A stretch of DNA of 64,000 nt, taken from Salinicoccus carnicancri Crm. Its GTDB lineage: Bacteria; Bacillota; Bacilli; Staphylococcales; Salinicoccaceae. Positions within the stretch are counted from its first letter, which is position 1. Each line of letters begins with the position of its first letter. The stretch spans positions 124,001 to 188,000 of the forward strand of contig NZ_ANAM01000001.1 of NCBI RefSeq assembly GCF_000330705.1, written 5' to 3'. The notes under the pieces are model-generated. The model searched no databases. It had not been told where the DNA came from and was given only the letters and a program-made list of their open reading frames with translations. Made by a program: the position numbers and the translations under genes. Positions 18,125 through 26,480 of the stretch are shown piece after piece.

Positions 18125-18889
18125 TTATCTTCTGTAATGATCATTTCCCGGGAAATCCCTGTCTTCGTCGTCGATGTTACCCTCGGAATCCCGGTCCTCC
18201 GCTTCTTTACGCTCACTGCCGCCGATTTCACTGTCCCTGATCTCGCTTTCATCGTAATCATAGCCATCATCCGTACCGCCTTCAAGGCCGCTGCCGGTGT
18301 TCAGTGCCCTTTCATCGACGCTGTAGCCGCCTTCCTTGGCTCCGGCCGGATCGTCCCTGTGTGTATCCATCACATCTTGCTCATGCTGCTCTTCTGCAGC
18401 TTCGCCTTTGCCGACGTCCGGGCTGTCGCCGGTCGTATGCAGTGTCTCATCATCTTCAAGAGCATCATCTTTTGCATAGATTCCTGTGGTGTGCTCAGCT
18501 TCAGCGTTTTCAGCGGGGTCATCTTTGGGATAGAAGCCTCTGCCGCGTTCCGGATATATGCCTGTGCCACGATCTGTGCCATTTTTGACATGAAGGAGGA
18601 TATCGCCCCGGTCCAGTGCTTCCTTGTATCCCGCTTCTTCGCGTGAGTCCACATCCAGATCTGTCAGGACGCGGTCTTCCGGCGTTTCATCGGAGAACCA
18701 CGAGACAATCTTATCCCAGGCATTCCCTTCCGATGTTCTGAAGTTGACGCCTGTATATCCGACTGCACTGCCTGAAAGCCCCTCCCTGGATACGACTGTT
18801 ATATCATCTTCGTTGACGCCTTCTGCTTTCAGCTGTTCAATTCTGCCGTTCAATTCTTCTTCGGTGGCAAACGTTTCAATATTACGCAT
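18125..18889 (-). CDS. General stress protein with N-terminal YflT (GSP17M) domain and acidic tail
   Basis: A 254-residue cytoplasmic protein. Residues 1 to about 95 match the YflT/general stress protein 17M domain (RNIETFATEEELNGRIEQL, then GDILLHVKNGTDRG). The rest is a low-complexity, strongly acidic and glycine-rich tail (HTTGIYAKDDALEDDETLH and similar). Biochemical function of the domain is unknown; members are SigB-controlled in Bacillus. The ATG at 18889 has AGGAGG eight bases upstream. A SigB-type promoter lies 81 bases upstream, which supports a stress role. Tail length and repeats of TTG(I/D) suggest a disordered region. Confidence 0.82.
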   Translation of the reverse strand: MRNIETFATEEELNGRIEQLKAEGVNEDDITVVSREGLSGSAVGYTGVNFRTSEGNAWDKIVSWFSDETPEDRVLTDLDVDSREEAGYKEALDRGDILLHVKNGTDRGTGIYPERGRGFYPKDDPAENAEAEHTTGIYAKDDALEDDETLHTTGDSPDVGKGEAAEEQHEQDVMDTHRDDPAGAKEGGYSVDERALNTGSGLEGGTDDGYDYDESEIRDSEIGGSERKEAEDRDSEGNIDDEDRDFPGNDHYRR

Positions 18890-18969
18890 AATCAATGCCT
18901 CCTTTTATCTGAATTCTCTATAGCTCATTGTTTTTTGTTTGATGTATTACTTCTGCATGTATTAGGGGT

Positions 18970-18994
18970 ATACCCGCACATTTTTTTAATAAAC
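18970..18994 (-). promoter_or_regulatory. SigB-type promoter
   Basis: Minus-strand GTTTAT, 13-bp spacer, GGGTAT. This matches the general stress sigma factor consensus (GTTTAA, 12-15 bp, GGGWAT) and precedes the YflT-like gene. Confidence 0.78.
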
Positions 18995-19173
18995 TTTTCC
19001 CCCGGAGATGATGGAAAGATACTTATTATTTACTATGGAGGAATATTTTAAGAAGAAGATGGAGACGTGGCTGATAAACATCAGACCGAGTTTACCGGAG
19101 GTGGGATGCTGAAACCTCTTATACTGTTTCCAGAGCCGTCATCCTGGATGATCCCCAAGGAAATACAGACATG

Positions 19174-19197
19174 AAAAAATCCCCGGACTGCGGGGAT
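19174..19197 (-). terminator. Terminator after the 19209-19571 gene
   Basis: ATCCCCG / CGGGGAT stem with a five-base loop and TTTTTT on the minus strand. Confidence 0.82.
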
Positions 19198-19208
19198 TGC
19201 ACTGTACA

Positions 19209-19571
19209 TCAGCTGATGATGGCGTTGTTCACTACGGTGTCCTCACCGGCACCAAGTATCAGGAGGAATATTTCCGGAGCGTCAGCATGATCATTGTCAT
19301 TCAGGATCTTCAGGAACACTTCGAACTGCGGCATTGCTTTCAACTTACCGACCTCCACAATCAGCAGTTCAAGGACGGAGGCCTTGATGAATTTCGGTTC
19401 CGGCTCGATGGATTCTCCGGTCATCAGATCCGCCAGGTACCTGTACTTCACCTGAAGCTGCCTGGCAAAGCTTGTTACGTGCTGAATACGGGCGTAAAGC
19501 TCGGGGTATTCGTGACTTATATAGTCCAGTTCCTGCTGCATTACGTGTACTGTCTTCTGGCTGGCATACAT
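19209..19571 (-). CDS. Hypothetical protein, 120 residues
   Basis: Not recognised. The protein is soluble and mostly helical in appearance, with no signal peptide, no membrane segment and no cysteine motif. It starts MYASQKTVHVMQQELDYISH and ends in a hydrophobic stretch (APEIFLLILGAGEDTVVNN). The ATG at 19571 follows GGAG by eight bases. It lies 18 bases downstream of the acyl-CoA thioesterase gene on the same strand and shares its terminator, so the two form an operon. The hydrophobic C-terminal half suggests a protein-protein interface. Confidence 0.7.
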   Translation of the reverse strand: MYASQKTVHVMQQELDYISHEYPELYARIQHVTSFARQLQVKYRYLADLMTGESIEPEPKFIKASVLELLIVEVGKLKAMPQFEVFLKILNDNDHADAPEIFLLILGAGEDTVVNNAIIS

Positions 19572-19589
19572 GAAAACCACTCCTTTCGT

Positions 19590-20111
19590 CTACTTGTCCC
19601 ATGGTTTATCGACACTGATTTTTTGTGTGAGCTCCTTGCTGTGTACGCGCCTTTCCCTTCGCATCGCCGCCCTTTGTGTGCCGGACTGGTAAAGGTATTT
19701 CTCTTCGTCGGTCTCCGGTGCAACACCGGGCACTTGTATCGGCTGCTTGGAGTCATCCAGCGCCACAAATGTCAGGAAAGCTGTTGCGGCGACCTTCCTG
19801 TTCTCGGTAATCATATCTTCGGTGACCACTTTGCAGAAAACTTCCATGCTCTTATTCCCTGTCGAAGAGACGAAGGCCTCTATGCATACCGATTCCGACT
19901 GGGTAATCGGATGGAGGAAATCGATGGAATCGATTGAAGCGGTCACGCATTCACGGACTCTCGCATGTCGTCTGGCCGCAAGGGATGCAACATTGTCGAT
20001 ACGCTTCATCAGTACACCGCCGAAAAGCGTATCATAGTTATTCAGGTCGTTTGCAAACACCTGGTCGATACTGGTTACTCTGCTGTCTCTGGGGTTTTTT
20101 GTTTCTGCCAC
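19590..20111 (-). CDS. Acyl-CoA thioesterase (hotdog fold, YkhA-like)
   Basis: A 173-residue hotdog-fold protein. The family motif NNYDTLFGGVLMKRIDNVAS (a variant of the N-x-G-x-x-H-G-G-x-L-M-x-W-x-D pattern) carries the catalytic aspartate, and residues 60-120 (IDFLHPITQSESVCIEAFV) form the second half. It hydrolyses acyl-CoA to free acid and CoA in the cytoplasm. The start is GTG (20111) after AAAGG. A 50-residue charged C-terminal tail (RRERRVHSKEL) is typical of YkhA. First gene of a two-gene operon with the 120-residue hypothetical protein. Confidence 0.85.
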   Translation of the reverse strand: MAETKNPRDSRVTSIDQVFANDLNNYDTLFGGVLMKRIDNVASLAARRHARVRECVTASIDSIDFLHPITQSESVCIEAFVSSTGNKSMEVFCKVVTEDMITENRKVAATAFLTFVALDDSKQPIQVPGVAPETDEEKYLYQSGTQRAAMRRERRVHSKELTQKISVDKPWDK

Positions 20112-20227
20112 TTTGCTCTACCTTTCTTTCGTCTGATAAAGCCAGTATGGGGGATGCAGCGGATTAAGAAAAATAGCGGTATTTCATGGGAAGTATGCAT
20201 AAAAACTATGAAAGCGGCGCCAATCCA

Positions 20228-21115
20228 TCAGGTATAGTGATGCTGAAAAAATCTGAGCCACTCCTTGGTGATGAAATTTATATATTTATCTTTGTTCCAG
20301 ATGAGACCGAGACGCCAATTCAGCGGAGGATCGTCAATCTCCACTGTGACAGAGGAGCTTTTGAGAAGCCCCGCGACACTTTGAGGCATGATGCATATAC
20401 CCAGCTCCCGGTCGATCATTTCCTCGATGAAATTCCATTGGGAAGTCTTCGATATTATGTCAGGTACGAAGCCGGCATTTTTACATGCGGAGGTGATGAT
20501 CTCATTCAGATAGAAGTCCTCGCTGAACATGATGAAACTCTCATGTTTCAACTCTCTCAAATGTACAGACTGTCTTGGGGCCAGCGTATGGTTCTCATGT
20601 ACTACAAGGCATAGTGATTCACTGATGAAATTGAAATTGTCAAAGTGGTCACTTTCTGTCGGCAGGACGGTTATGCCGACATCGATTTCATTTTGGATCA
20701 GGCGGGACTCGATTGTCCGGCTGCCGCTTTCTATGAGTTGGAAAGTGATTTTTGGATACAGGTCGTGAAAATCCCTGATGATTGCCATCAGTTTGCCTGC
20801 ATCCATGATGGGGGGCAGGCCGATTTTTATATGGCCCTGCCGCATCCCCACCATATTTTTAAGGTCGTTTGGCAACTCTGCATGGAGCCGGAGGATCTCC
20901 TCGCACTGGTCGAAGAAGATTCTGCCGGCATCAGTCAGGGCGATTTTCTTTTTGTTGCGGTCGAACAAAGACATGCCGAGTTCTGTTTCAATGTCCTGTA
21001 TCGCTTTGCTGATCGTCGGCTGGGATATGTAGAGCCGTTGTGAAGCTTCGGTCATGCTGCCGTATTTTACAATAGCCACGAAATACCGCATATGTTTGAT
21101 ATCGATGGCAATCAC
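20228..21115 (-). CDS. LysR family transcriptional regulator
   Basis: A 295-residue LysR-type regulator. The winged helix-turn-helix is at residues 9-65 (MRYFVAIVKYGSMTEASQRL, then SQPTISKAIQDIETELG), and a periplasmic-binding-like effector domain fills the rest. The start is uncertain: the annotated GTG (21115) sits almost on top of the AAGGA, and ATG at 21091 is an alternative. Target and effector are unknown. LysR proteins often control a neighbouring gene, but both flanking genes here lie on the same strand, so no divergent target is evident. Confidence 0.85.
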   Translation of the reverse strand: MIAIDIKHMRYFVAIVKYGSMTEASQRLYISQPTISKAIQDIETELGMSLFDRNKKKIALTDAGRIFFDQCEEILRLHAELPNDLKNMVGMRQGHIKIGLPPIMDAGKLMAIIRDFHDLYPKITFQLIESGSRTIESRLIQNEIDVGITVLPTESDHFDNFNFISESLCLVVHENHTLAPRQSVHLRELKHESFIMFSEDFYLNEIITSACKNAGFVPDIISKTSQWNFIEEMIDRELGICIMPQSVAGLLKSSSVTVEIDDPPLNWRLGLIWNKDKYINFITKEWLRFFQHHYT

Positions 21116-21171
21116 TTCCTTTCAGGCCGGTGTCAGTACCATTATAGACTGAAGCACCGATTTTTGATAAA

Positions 21172-21208
21172 AAACAGCAGAGCCACCGGCTGGATGGCTC
21201 TGCTGTTT
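21172..21208 (-). terminator. Strong terminator of the SDR-fold gene
   Basis: Perfect 14-bp arms (AAACAGCAGAGCCA / TGGCTCTGCTGTTT) around a nine-base loop, followed by minus-strand T residues. It lies three bases after the SDR stop codon. Confidence 0.88.
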
Positions 21209-21211
21209 GAG

Positions 21212-21856
21212 TTACAATGCATCTTCAATGGCAGTGTCCCCACCGATCAGGTAGTAGGTCTGGCCGGACAGGTTGTTCCTGTCGACAATCTGCGCAAGGA
21301 CTTCGGCTACGTCCTGTCGCGGCACTCTGCCGTCAGTCGACTCGGATGACGCATTGGCATGCTCATCTATCCGGACTTTACCGGTCTCAGCATCATCTGT
21401 CAGACGGCCAGGCCGTAATATTGCAAAGTTCAGGTCGGTGCCCTTCAAGTATTCGTCCGCCCTGTGTTTGGCGTAATAATAGTGCTTCATATTGTCTGAA
21501 GTGTTTTTCGGACCATCTGACGGCAGGCCGCTCAGCATGACAAAGTTTTTGATACCTTTCGCGACCGTGTTATCGATGGTCTCGATTGCACCTTCCTGAT
21601 CGATGATGATTGTTTTATCCGGTCCTGTGTGCGGGCCGGATCCGGCCGCAAAGACAACAGTATCCACATTGTCAAATGCGTGTGAGAAATCCTTCTCAAG
21701 ATCTGCGAGCACCGTTTCGATTCCATTTTTCTCAAAATGGGAAACCTGGTCCTCTTTCCTCACCATGGCTACAGGATCAAGGCCTTTTTCTTTGAGCTTT
21801 TCAGTCAGGTGTCTGGCCACCTGGCCATTTGCACCGACTACGAGCACTCTTGTCAT
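21212..21856 (-). CDS. Atypical SDR / NAD(P)-binding oxidoreductase (YwnB/YhfK-like)
   Basis: A 214-residue Rossmann-fold protein. The dinucleotide-binding loop is VLVVGANGQVARHL (GxxGxxA), with VVFAAGSG further on. It lacks the SDR catalytic YxxxK in the usual position but has HYYYAKHRADEYL, typical of NAD(P)H-binding NmrA-like members. It may act as a redox sensor or oxidoreductase of unknown substrate. ATG 21856 follows GGAGG. Single-gene unit. Confidence 0.82.
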   Translation of the reverse strand: MTRVLVVGANGQVARHLTEKLKEKGLDPVAMVRKEDQVSHFEKNGIETVLADLEKDFSHAFDNVDTVVFAAGSGPHTGPDKTIIIDQEGAIETIDNTVAKGIKNFVMLSGLPSDGPKNTSDNMKHYYYAKHRADEYLKGTDLNFAILRPGRLTDDAETGKVRIDEHANASSESTDGRVPRQDVAEVLAQIVDRNNLSGQTYYLIGGDTAIEDAL

Positions 21857-21972
21857 AATGCATTCCTCCCCATTGCTGTATAAAGAATATGCTATCACGG
21901 GACACGGGAACGGCAAAGGAAGTTGTTTTACAGGGCCAACCTGTCGAAAGTTTCCCGGGAAATAACCCCGTA

Positions 21973-22740
21973 TTATTCATCCATGTCCGCCACGACCGTC
22001 TGCTGATAGTCGATCAGGATGATGGACCGGACACCTGTATCCTCCGGTCCGTCGCCTTTCTCTACGGGACTTACGTAATGGCTGACTTTGGAATCGTAGA
22101 CGCCATATGATTCAAGAGGATTTTCCAGTTCGAAGATTTCATGAATGTCTTCCCTGGAAACATCTTCCGGCCTGCTGCCCCTGGCCGCAGGAATGCCGAT
22201 TGCATTCGTACCACCTTTTACATTCTCCCGCTTTACGAGATGGGCAAAAGTGAATGGCTCTCCGTCCTGATGGAGACAGTCGGGTGATGATACGGCTTTC
22301 TCGGCATCCTGGCTGACCAGAAGCTTTACAAAATGGACACCGACATGGATCGGCATGATCTTTTCTTCCTCTTTCCAGAAAGTTTCGTGGTAGTTCGCCA
22401 TGATGATTTCCCGGAGCAATCTATTATTACGGATATTTTCATCGATGGAATGGAACTCCCTGTAGGAGCCGCTGTGCTCGGGGTTGAATTTGCCCTGGAA
22501 ATAGGCGGCATACTCGGTGCCATTCCGTTTTACGGTCGGCAGCCATTCGATGCCGCCCGATGATGGCAGGACAAGCGCCCTTGAATATCGTCTGTATCTA
22601 TTTAAGCCCGGGGCATAGTCATCCTCCGGCAGATTTTCGAAATAATTGAGTATCTCACTGTAGTCTTCCTCAATACCGTCGTAATGCAGACTGTGCATCA
22701 TATCATATTTTTCATAACCGTTTTCTTTCAAATTACCCAT
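21973..22740 (-). CDS. 2-oxoglutarate/Fe(II) dioxygenase, L-isoleucine hydroxylase family
   Basis: A 255-residue non-heme iron dioxygenase (2OG-Fe oxygenase family 2, the group of Bacillus L-isoleucine 4-dioxygenase). The iron ligands are H157 and D159 in CLHQDGEPFTFAHL and a distal histidine in KVSHYVSPV, with the 2OG-binding arginine in GVRSIILI. Members hydroxylate aliphatic amino acids using 2-oxoglutarate and O2. The substrate is not proven; isoleucine, leucine or methionine are candidates. ATG 22740 follows GGTGAGGG. It is divergently transcribed from the tubby-like gene, and the two may share a control region. Confidence 0.8.
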   Translation of the reverse strand: MGNLKENGYEKYDMMHSLHYDGIEEDYSEILNYFENLPEDDYAPGLNRYRRYSRALVLPSSGGIEWLPTVKRNGTEYAAYFQGKFNPEHSGSYREFHSIDENIRNNRLLREIIMANYHETFWKEEEKIMPIHVGVHFVKLLVSQDAEKAVSSPDCLHQDGEPFTFAHLVKRENVKGGTNAIGIPAARGSRPEDVSREDIHEIFELENPLESYGVYDSKVSHYVSPVEKGDGPEDTGVRSIILIDYQQTVVADMDE

Positions 22741-22879
22741 TAAAGTTCCCTCACCTTTTGTCGTATAAGAATTATTATCGAATCCATTCTCCATTTTATC
22801 ACAGACACTGGATATTGCTGTACAAGTGCCGTTACTAGAAGTATTGTATAAACAGAATGAACTTACTGGGGGGATGAGC

Positions 22880-23428
22880 ATGGCAAATTTTCATTACAGG
22901 GAGAACTTTTTTGATTCATCAACAAAAGCGATAGATGTCTATGATGACAGGGAGGCCCCACAATATTCTCTCAGCCTCTACTATACTTCTGAAAGGCAGA
23001 AGACGTTCGCCTATCTGGGCCGGCAGAAGCATAACTTTAAAATCGAAGGCGGAAATGCCGGATACGCCACAAAACAGGAGAAATCCTTTGAAGGAAAGTT
23101 CAGGACTCCCTTCAGGACCGTCTGGAACGTGATGAAAGACGGCGGGGTGATCGGTGAATTCACGACTAAGATGGCATTCCGTCCGAAAATGACATTCGAA
23201 AGTGATGACGGGAACCGTCTTTTTTTCCAGTCCGGTTTCTTTTCGCGTTCAGTTACCGTCACAGACCGTGGCGGGCGTGAAATAATGACGACGAAGTCCG
23301 AGTTTTTCAAGCTCGCTTCGAGACATGATATAGAAATTACAGACGACAGCCTTGACCCTGCACTTTTAATTCTGCTCTTCCAGGTGTTTTACGAATACCA
23401 GGAGCATATGAGAAAGAAATCCAATTGA
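22880..23428 (+). CDS. Tubby/LURP-one-like beta-barrel protein
   Basis: A 182-residue protein of alternating short beta strands with several aromatic turns (FAYLGRQKHNFKIEGGNAGY and FESDDGNRLFFQSGF), resembling the tubby-C-terminal-like domain seen in small Firmicutes proteins. A short helical end (LILLFQVFYEYQEHM) matches the central helix of that fold. No signal peptide. The start at 22880 is chosen because GGGGGG sits six bases upstream; ATG 22874 abuts the site. Function unknown; the fold is known for lipid or phosphoinositide binding in eukaryotes, which does not establish a role here. Confidence 0.6.
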   Translation: MANFHYRENFFDSSTKAIDVYDDREAPQYSLSLYYTSERQKTFAYLGRQKHNFKIEGGNAGYATKQEKSFEGKFRTPFRTVWNVMKDGGVIGEFTTKMAFRPKMTFESDDGNRLFFQSGFFSRSVTVTDRGGREIMTTKSEFFKLASRHDIEITDDSLDPALLILLFQVFYEYQEHMRKKSN

Positions 23429-23537
23429 TGCCGTGCAAAAACGCCACCCAGCATTCGAATTGAATACATGGTGGAACAACCGCATTTACTCTATCATAAT
23501 GGGTGCATAGTCACATATGAAAACAGGAGGATACGAA

Positions 23538-23867
23538 ATGATCAAAGCTGTAAATACCATACGTCTTAAAAAAGGCATGGCGGATGAAGTAGCCGAAAAG
23601 TTCAATCAGGCCAAATCCGTTCACACGTTCGACGGCTTCGTGTTTATGGAAGTACTCATTAAGGAAAATACCGGGGAATTCGATGAAATCCAGGTTTGCA
23701 CAACGTGGGAAGACCATTCTTCCTTTGAAGCATGGCGGGATAGCAGGGCCACAAGGAAAGCGCATGAATCCCAAAATAACCCGAAAGACGGAAAAGCGGA
23801 AAGCCCGATCCTCGGTACAGAGCTGACCACATATGAAGTTCATGTACAGCATCATCCGGCAGAATGA
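23538..23867 (+). CDS. Heme-degrading monooxygenase, IsdG/IsdI type
   Basis: A 109-residue antibiotic-biosynthesis-monooxygenase-fold protein. The three catalytic residues fall exactly where they lie in S. aureus IsdI: N6, W66 and H76 (MIKAVNTIRL, FEAWRDS and RKAHES). It cleaves heme to a staphylobilin-type product and releases iron in the cytoplasm, working as a dimer. The ATG at 23538 follows AGGAGG. It stands alone, with no Isd surface proteins or heme importer next to it, and is closed by its own terminator. No unambiguous Fur box was found upstream. Confidence 0.9.
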   Translation: MIKAVNTIRLKKGMADEVAEKFNQAKSVHTFDGFVFMEVLIKENTGEFDEIQVCTTWEDHSSFEAWRDSRATRKAHESQNNPKDGKAESPILGTELTTYEVHVQHHPAE

Positions 23868-23871
23868 CTGT

Positions 23872-23902
23872 AAGACACCATTCCATGTTGGAGTGGTGTC
23901 TT
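23872..23902 (+). terminator. Terminator of the heme oxygenase gene
   Basis: AAGACACCATTCC / GGAGTGGTGTCTT stem (one T-G pair) with a five-base loop; a modest T-rich tail. Confidence 0.7.
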
Positions 23903-23953
23903 AATATGTAATATTCAAGGATGGTATATTTAAGTTTCCAGGAGGGCAGATTT

Positions 23954-24568
23954 ATGACAGCAGCACTTATACACGGTATCATTCTGGCATTTGGGCTGAT
24001 TCTCCCGCTCGGTGCCCAGAATGTCTTCGTCTTCAATCAGGGCGCATCACAGCCAAAATTCAGGGGAGCGGTCCCCGTCATCATCACCGCTTCGCTGTGT
24101 GATGCCCTGCTCATACTTCTCGCCGTTTTGGGTGTTTCGGTCATTGTACTCACTGTCCCGGTGCTCCAGATGGTCATCTTCTCTGTTGGCATCATCTTTC
24201 TGCTTTACATGGGCTGGTCGATATGGAACAGCGCCCCTCCCGGCTTCGATAAAGAAGAAGCGGCGTTCCCGACCGGAAAACAGATACTGTTCGCCATGTC
24301 TGTCTCCCTTCTCAATCCCCATGCGATTCTGGATACGATCGGAGTAATCGGTACGAGCTCACTTAGTTATGCAGGTGGCGAAAGGGTTCTCTTTACAGCT
24401 TCCTGTATCGCCGTTTCCTGCCTGTGGTTCATCGGGCTTGCAGTTGCGGGAAGGGCAGTCGGCAATTTCGATACCGAGGGGAGGCTTCTTCTGGGGATAA
24501 ACAAAATATCGGCACTCATCATCTGGGGGGTTGCCATCTACCTGGGACTCCAGCTTTATGACGTTTGA
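23954..24568 (+). CDS. LysE/ArgO family amino acid exporter
   Basis: A 204-residue membrane protein with about six helices. It has the LysE family signature near the N-terminus (LILPLGAQNVFVFNQGA) and the conserved SLLNPHAILDTIG. Relatives export basic amino acids such as lysine and arginine. ATG 23954 follows GGAGGG. Substrate unproven. The gene has no recognisable regulator of the LysG type beside it. Confidence 0.85.
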   Translation: MTAALIHGIILAFGLILPLGAQNVFVFNQGASQPKFRGAVPVIITASLCDALLILLAVLGVSVIVLTVPVLQMVIFSVGIIFLLYMGWSIWNSAPPGFDKEEAAFPTGKQILFAMSVSLLNPHAILDTIGVIGTSSLSYAGGERVLFTASCIAVSCLWFIGLAVAGRAVGNFDTEGRLLLGINKISALIIWGVAIYLGLQLYDV

Positions 24569-24653
24569 AATATGTTCAACAAGTTGAAAGATCTGCATGG
24601 CAATTTACTGGTATAATACATATAAAAGTCATAACAGGAAAGAAGGAAGAGGG

Positions 24654-25439
24654 ATGTCGGCGAGGAGAGTTTCAGGGATACTGGCAGTACTCATGCTTTT
24701 CTTGACAGCGTGCGGCAATGAAGGAGTGGATGGCTCCGGGTCGGAAGAGACCGTTGAAGGGACTGTCACCATCTCAGCAGCGGCAAGCCTGACGGATGCG
24801 ATGGATGAGATTGCTGAAAAATTCATGGAAGAATATCCGGAAGTCCAGGTGGACTATAATTTCGGCGGTTCGGGTGCCCTGAGCCAGCAGATTGTCCAGG
24901 GTGCACCGGCAGACCTGTTCCTATCGGCGTCGCAGGAACATTTCCAGGCGGCGATGGATGAAGGCTTTATAGACGAGGAAAACTCAACGGAGCTGCTCAG
25001 GAATGAGCTGGTGCTTATTACTCCGGAAGGAAGCGATGCGGTGACATCATTTGATGGGCTCAGTGAAGCGGAACAGATAGCCATAGGTACTCCTGAATCC
25101 GTCCCGGCGGGCGCATACGGTGCCGAGGCCCTTGAATCCATGGGACTGATGGAAAATCTGGAAGGGGCCTTTGTCTATGCTGAAGATGTCCGGGCGGTGC
25201 TTACCTATGTGGAAACAGGCAATGTGGACGCCGGACTCGTATACAGGACAGATGCTGAAACGAGTGATAAAGTGGAAATCATAGAGACAGCGCCGGACGA
25301 TACCCATGACCCGATCGTTTATCCCGCAGGCATGATTACAGAGTCGCAAAACCCGGGAGCTGCCGGAAAGTTCTATGACTACCTTCAATCTGAAGAGGCA
25401 TTAGAGGTATTTAAAGATTATGGTTTTGTTATTGAGTAA
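24654..25439 (+). CDS. modA: Molybdate ABC transporter, substrate-binding lipoprotein
   Basis: A 261-residue lipoprotein with lipobox LMLFLTAC (cysteine about residue 19). The mature part is ModA-like: TISAAASLTDAMDEIAEKF at the start, YNFGGSGALSQQIVQGAPAD (oxyanion-binding serines), and VPAGAYGAEAL. It captures molybdate or tungstate outside the membrane. The ATG at 24654 follows AAGGAAG. It overlaps modB by 20 bases, so the two are translationally coupled. Confidence 0.9.
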   Translation: MSARRVSGILAVLMLFLTACGNEGVDGSGSEETVEGTVTISAAASLTDAMDEIAEKFMEEYPEVQVDYNFGGSGALSQQIVQGAPADLFLSASQEHFQAAMDEGFIDEENSTELLRNELVLITPEGSDAVTSFDGLSEAEQIAIGTPESVPAGAYGAEALESMGLMENLEGAFVYAEDVRAVLTYVETGNVDAGLVYRTDAETSDKVEIIETAPDDTHDPIVYPAGMITESQNPGAAGKFYDYLQSEEALEVFKDYGFVIE

Positions 25440-26103
25440 CTTAACAGCTGAACAATTCATAACGCCGGTACTGTTATCACTTCAGGTTGCGGCAATTGCC
25501 CTCCTGATTGTTTTTGTACTTGCAACCGCAGCCGCACGATTCATGGCAAGGGCGGAATTCAGGGGCAAGGTCATAATCGAGACACTGTTGATGCTGCCTC
25601 TGGTGCTGCCGCCGACAGTCGTGGGTTTTCTGCTTATAATGATATTCGGAAATAATGGTTTCACCGGTAATCTATATCAGACTCTCTTTGGCAGTACCAT
25701 CATGTTCACATGGTATGCAGCCGTCATCGCCAGCACAGTCGTCGCTTTTCCGCTGATGTACCAGTCGGCGAAAGCGGGTTTTTTGAATGTGGATGCAGAT
25801 ATCGAGAGCGCCGCAAAAGTCGACGGGGCAAACAGCCTGCAGACATTCATAAAAGTAACCCTGCCCCTGTCAACAACTTCACTTATAACAGGGGCGATAC
25901 TGAGCTTTGCCCGTGCAATCGGTGAATTCGGTGCCACACTTATGGTGGCAGGCAATATCCCCGGCCGTACACAGACGATGCCGACAGCGATATACACAGC
26001 GTTACAATCCGGGAATATGGCCCTCGCCTGGGCATGGGTCATCACAATCATTGTAATATCCTTTCTGATGCTGATGTTCATAAGAGTAAAAGCCAACTCA
26101 TGA
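25420..26103 (+). CDS. modB: Molybdate ABC transporter permease
   Basis: A 227-residue permease with five to six helices. The EAA loop that contacts the ATPase appears as ESAAKVDGANSLQTFIKV, followed by GAILSFARAIGEFGATLMV, a ModB signature. It forms the molybdate channel. No modC ATPase follows: a strong terminator comes directly after the stop. An ATPase encoded elsewhere would be needed for function. It is likely the molybdenum supply for the formate dehydrogenase. Confidence 0.9.
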   Translation: MVLLLSNLTAEQFITPVLLSLQVAAIALLIVFVLATAAARFMARAEFRGKVIIETLLMLPLVLPPTVVGFLLIMIFGNNGFTGNLYQTLFGSTIMFTWYAAVIASTVVAFPLMYQSAKAGFLNVDADIESAAKVDGANSLQTFIKVTLPLSTTSLITGAILSFARAIGEFGATLMVAGNIPGRTQTMPTAIYTALQSGNMALAWAWVITIIVISFLMLMFIRVKANS

Positions 26104-26104
26104 T

Positions 26105-26140
26105 AATAAGTGCCCCCGGGAATTCCCGGGAGCACTTATT
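26105..26140 (+). terminator. Strong terminator after modB
   Basis: AATAAGTGC / GCACTTATT outer stem with a CCCGGGAATTCCCGGG inner palindrome, T-rich after. It closes the modAB transcript without a modC. Confidence 0.88.
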
Positions 26141-26155
26141 TGTGCGTGAAAAATA

Positions 26156-26455
26156 TCAGAAGGGGTATTCTTCCCTGCTGTGTAACTCAAGGAGTGAAAC
26201 CTGAAATATAAGAATAGTGATAAATGTCAGAGCAGCTAAAGGGATATGAATCTGCCATGGAACATTAAAAAATAGTGGAATGAAGAAGACGAATGTCATT
26301 ATAAAAGTTGTTGAAACACTTCTCTCTCTATAACTCGGCGAAACAAATTGATCTGCCCCGCAATATGGACAGGGCATTGCCGGAGAAAAAGAGGCCGATT
26401 TTTTTGCTTTGTCTTTAAAAGTCCATTCAGTCTCACAATTTGTACATGTAGCCAT
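26156..26455 (-). CDS. Small membrane protein with CxxC-20-CxxC zinc ribbon
   Basis: A 99-residue protein. An N-terminal zinc-ribbon is formed by C4/C7 (CTNC) and C29/C32 (CPYC); then come two hydrophobic helices (about 46-85) and a charged end. This matches the small CXXC-20-CXXC Firmicutes family. Function unknown. Same strand and only 25 bases after the next small protein, so a shared transcript is plausible. Confidence 0.72.
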   Translation of the reverse strand: MATCTNCETEWTFKDKAKKSASFSPAMPCPYCGADQFVSPSYRERSVSTTFIMTFVFFIPLFFNVPWQIHIPLAALTFITILIFQVSLLELHSREEYPF

Positions 26456-26480
26456 GATTATCCGCTCCTGATGAAATGTC

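Noticed and set aside
19039-19116. A 25-codon plus-strand frame between the YflT-like gene and the next unit
   Set aside because: No RBS and no recognisable features.
23429-23537. Fur box upstream of the heme oxygenase gene
   Set aside because: Only a partial match (CTATCATAATGGG) to the 19-bp consensus; not enough to claim.
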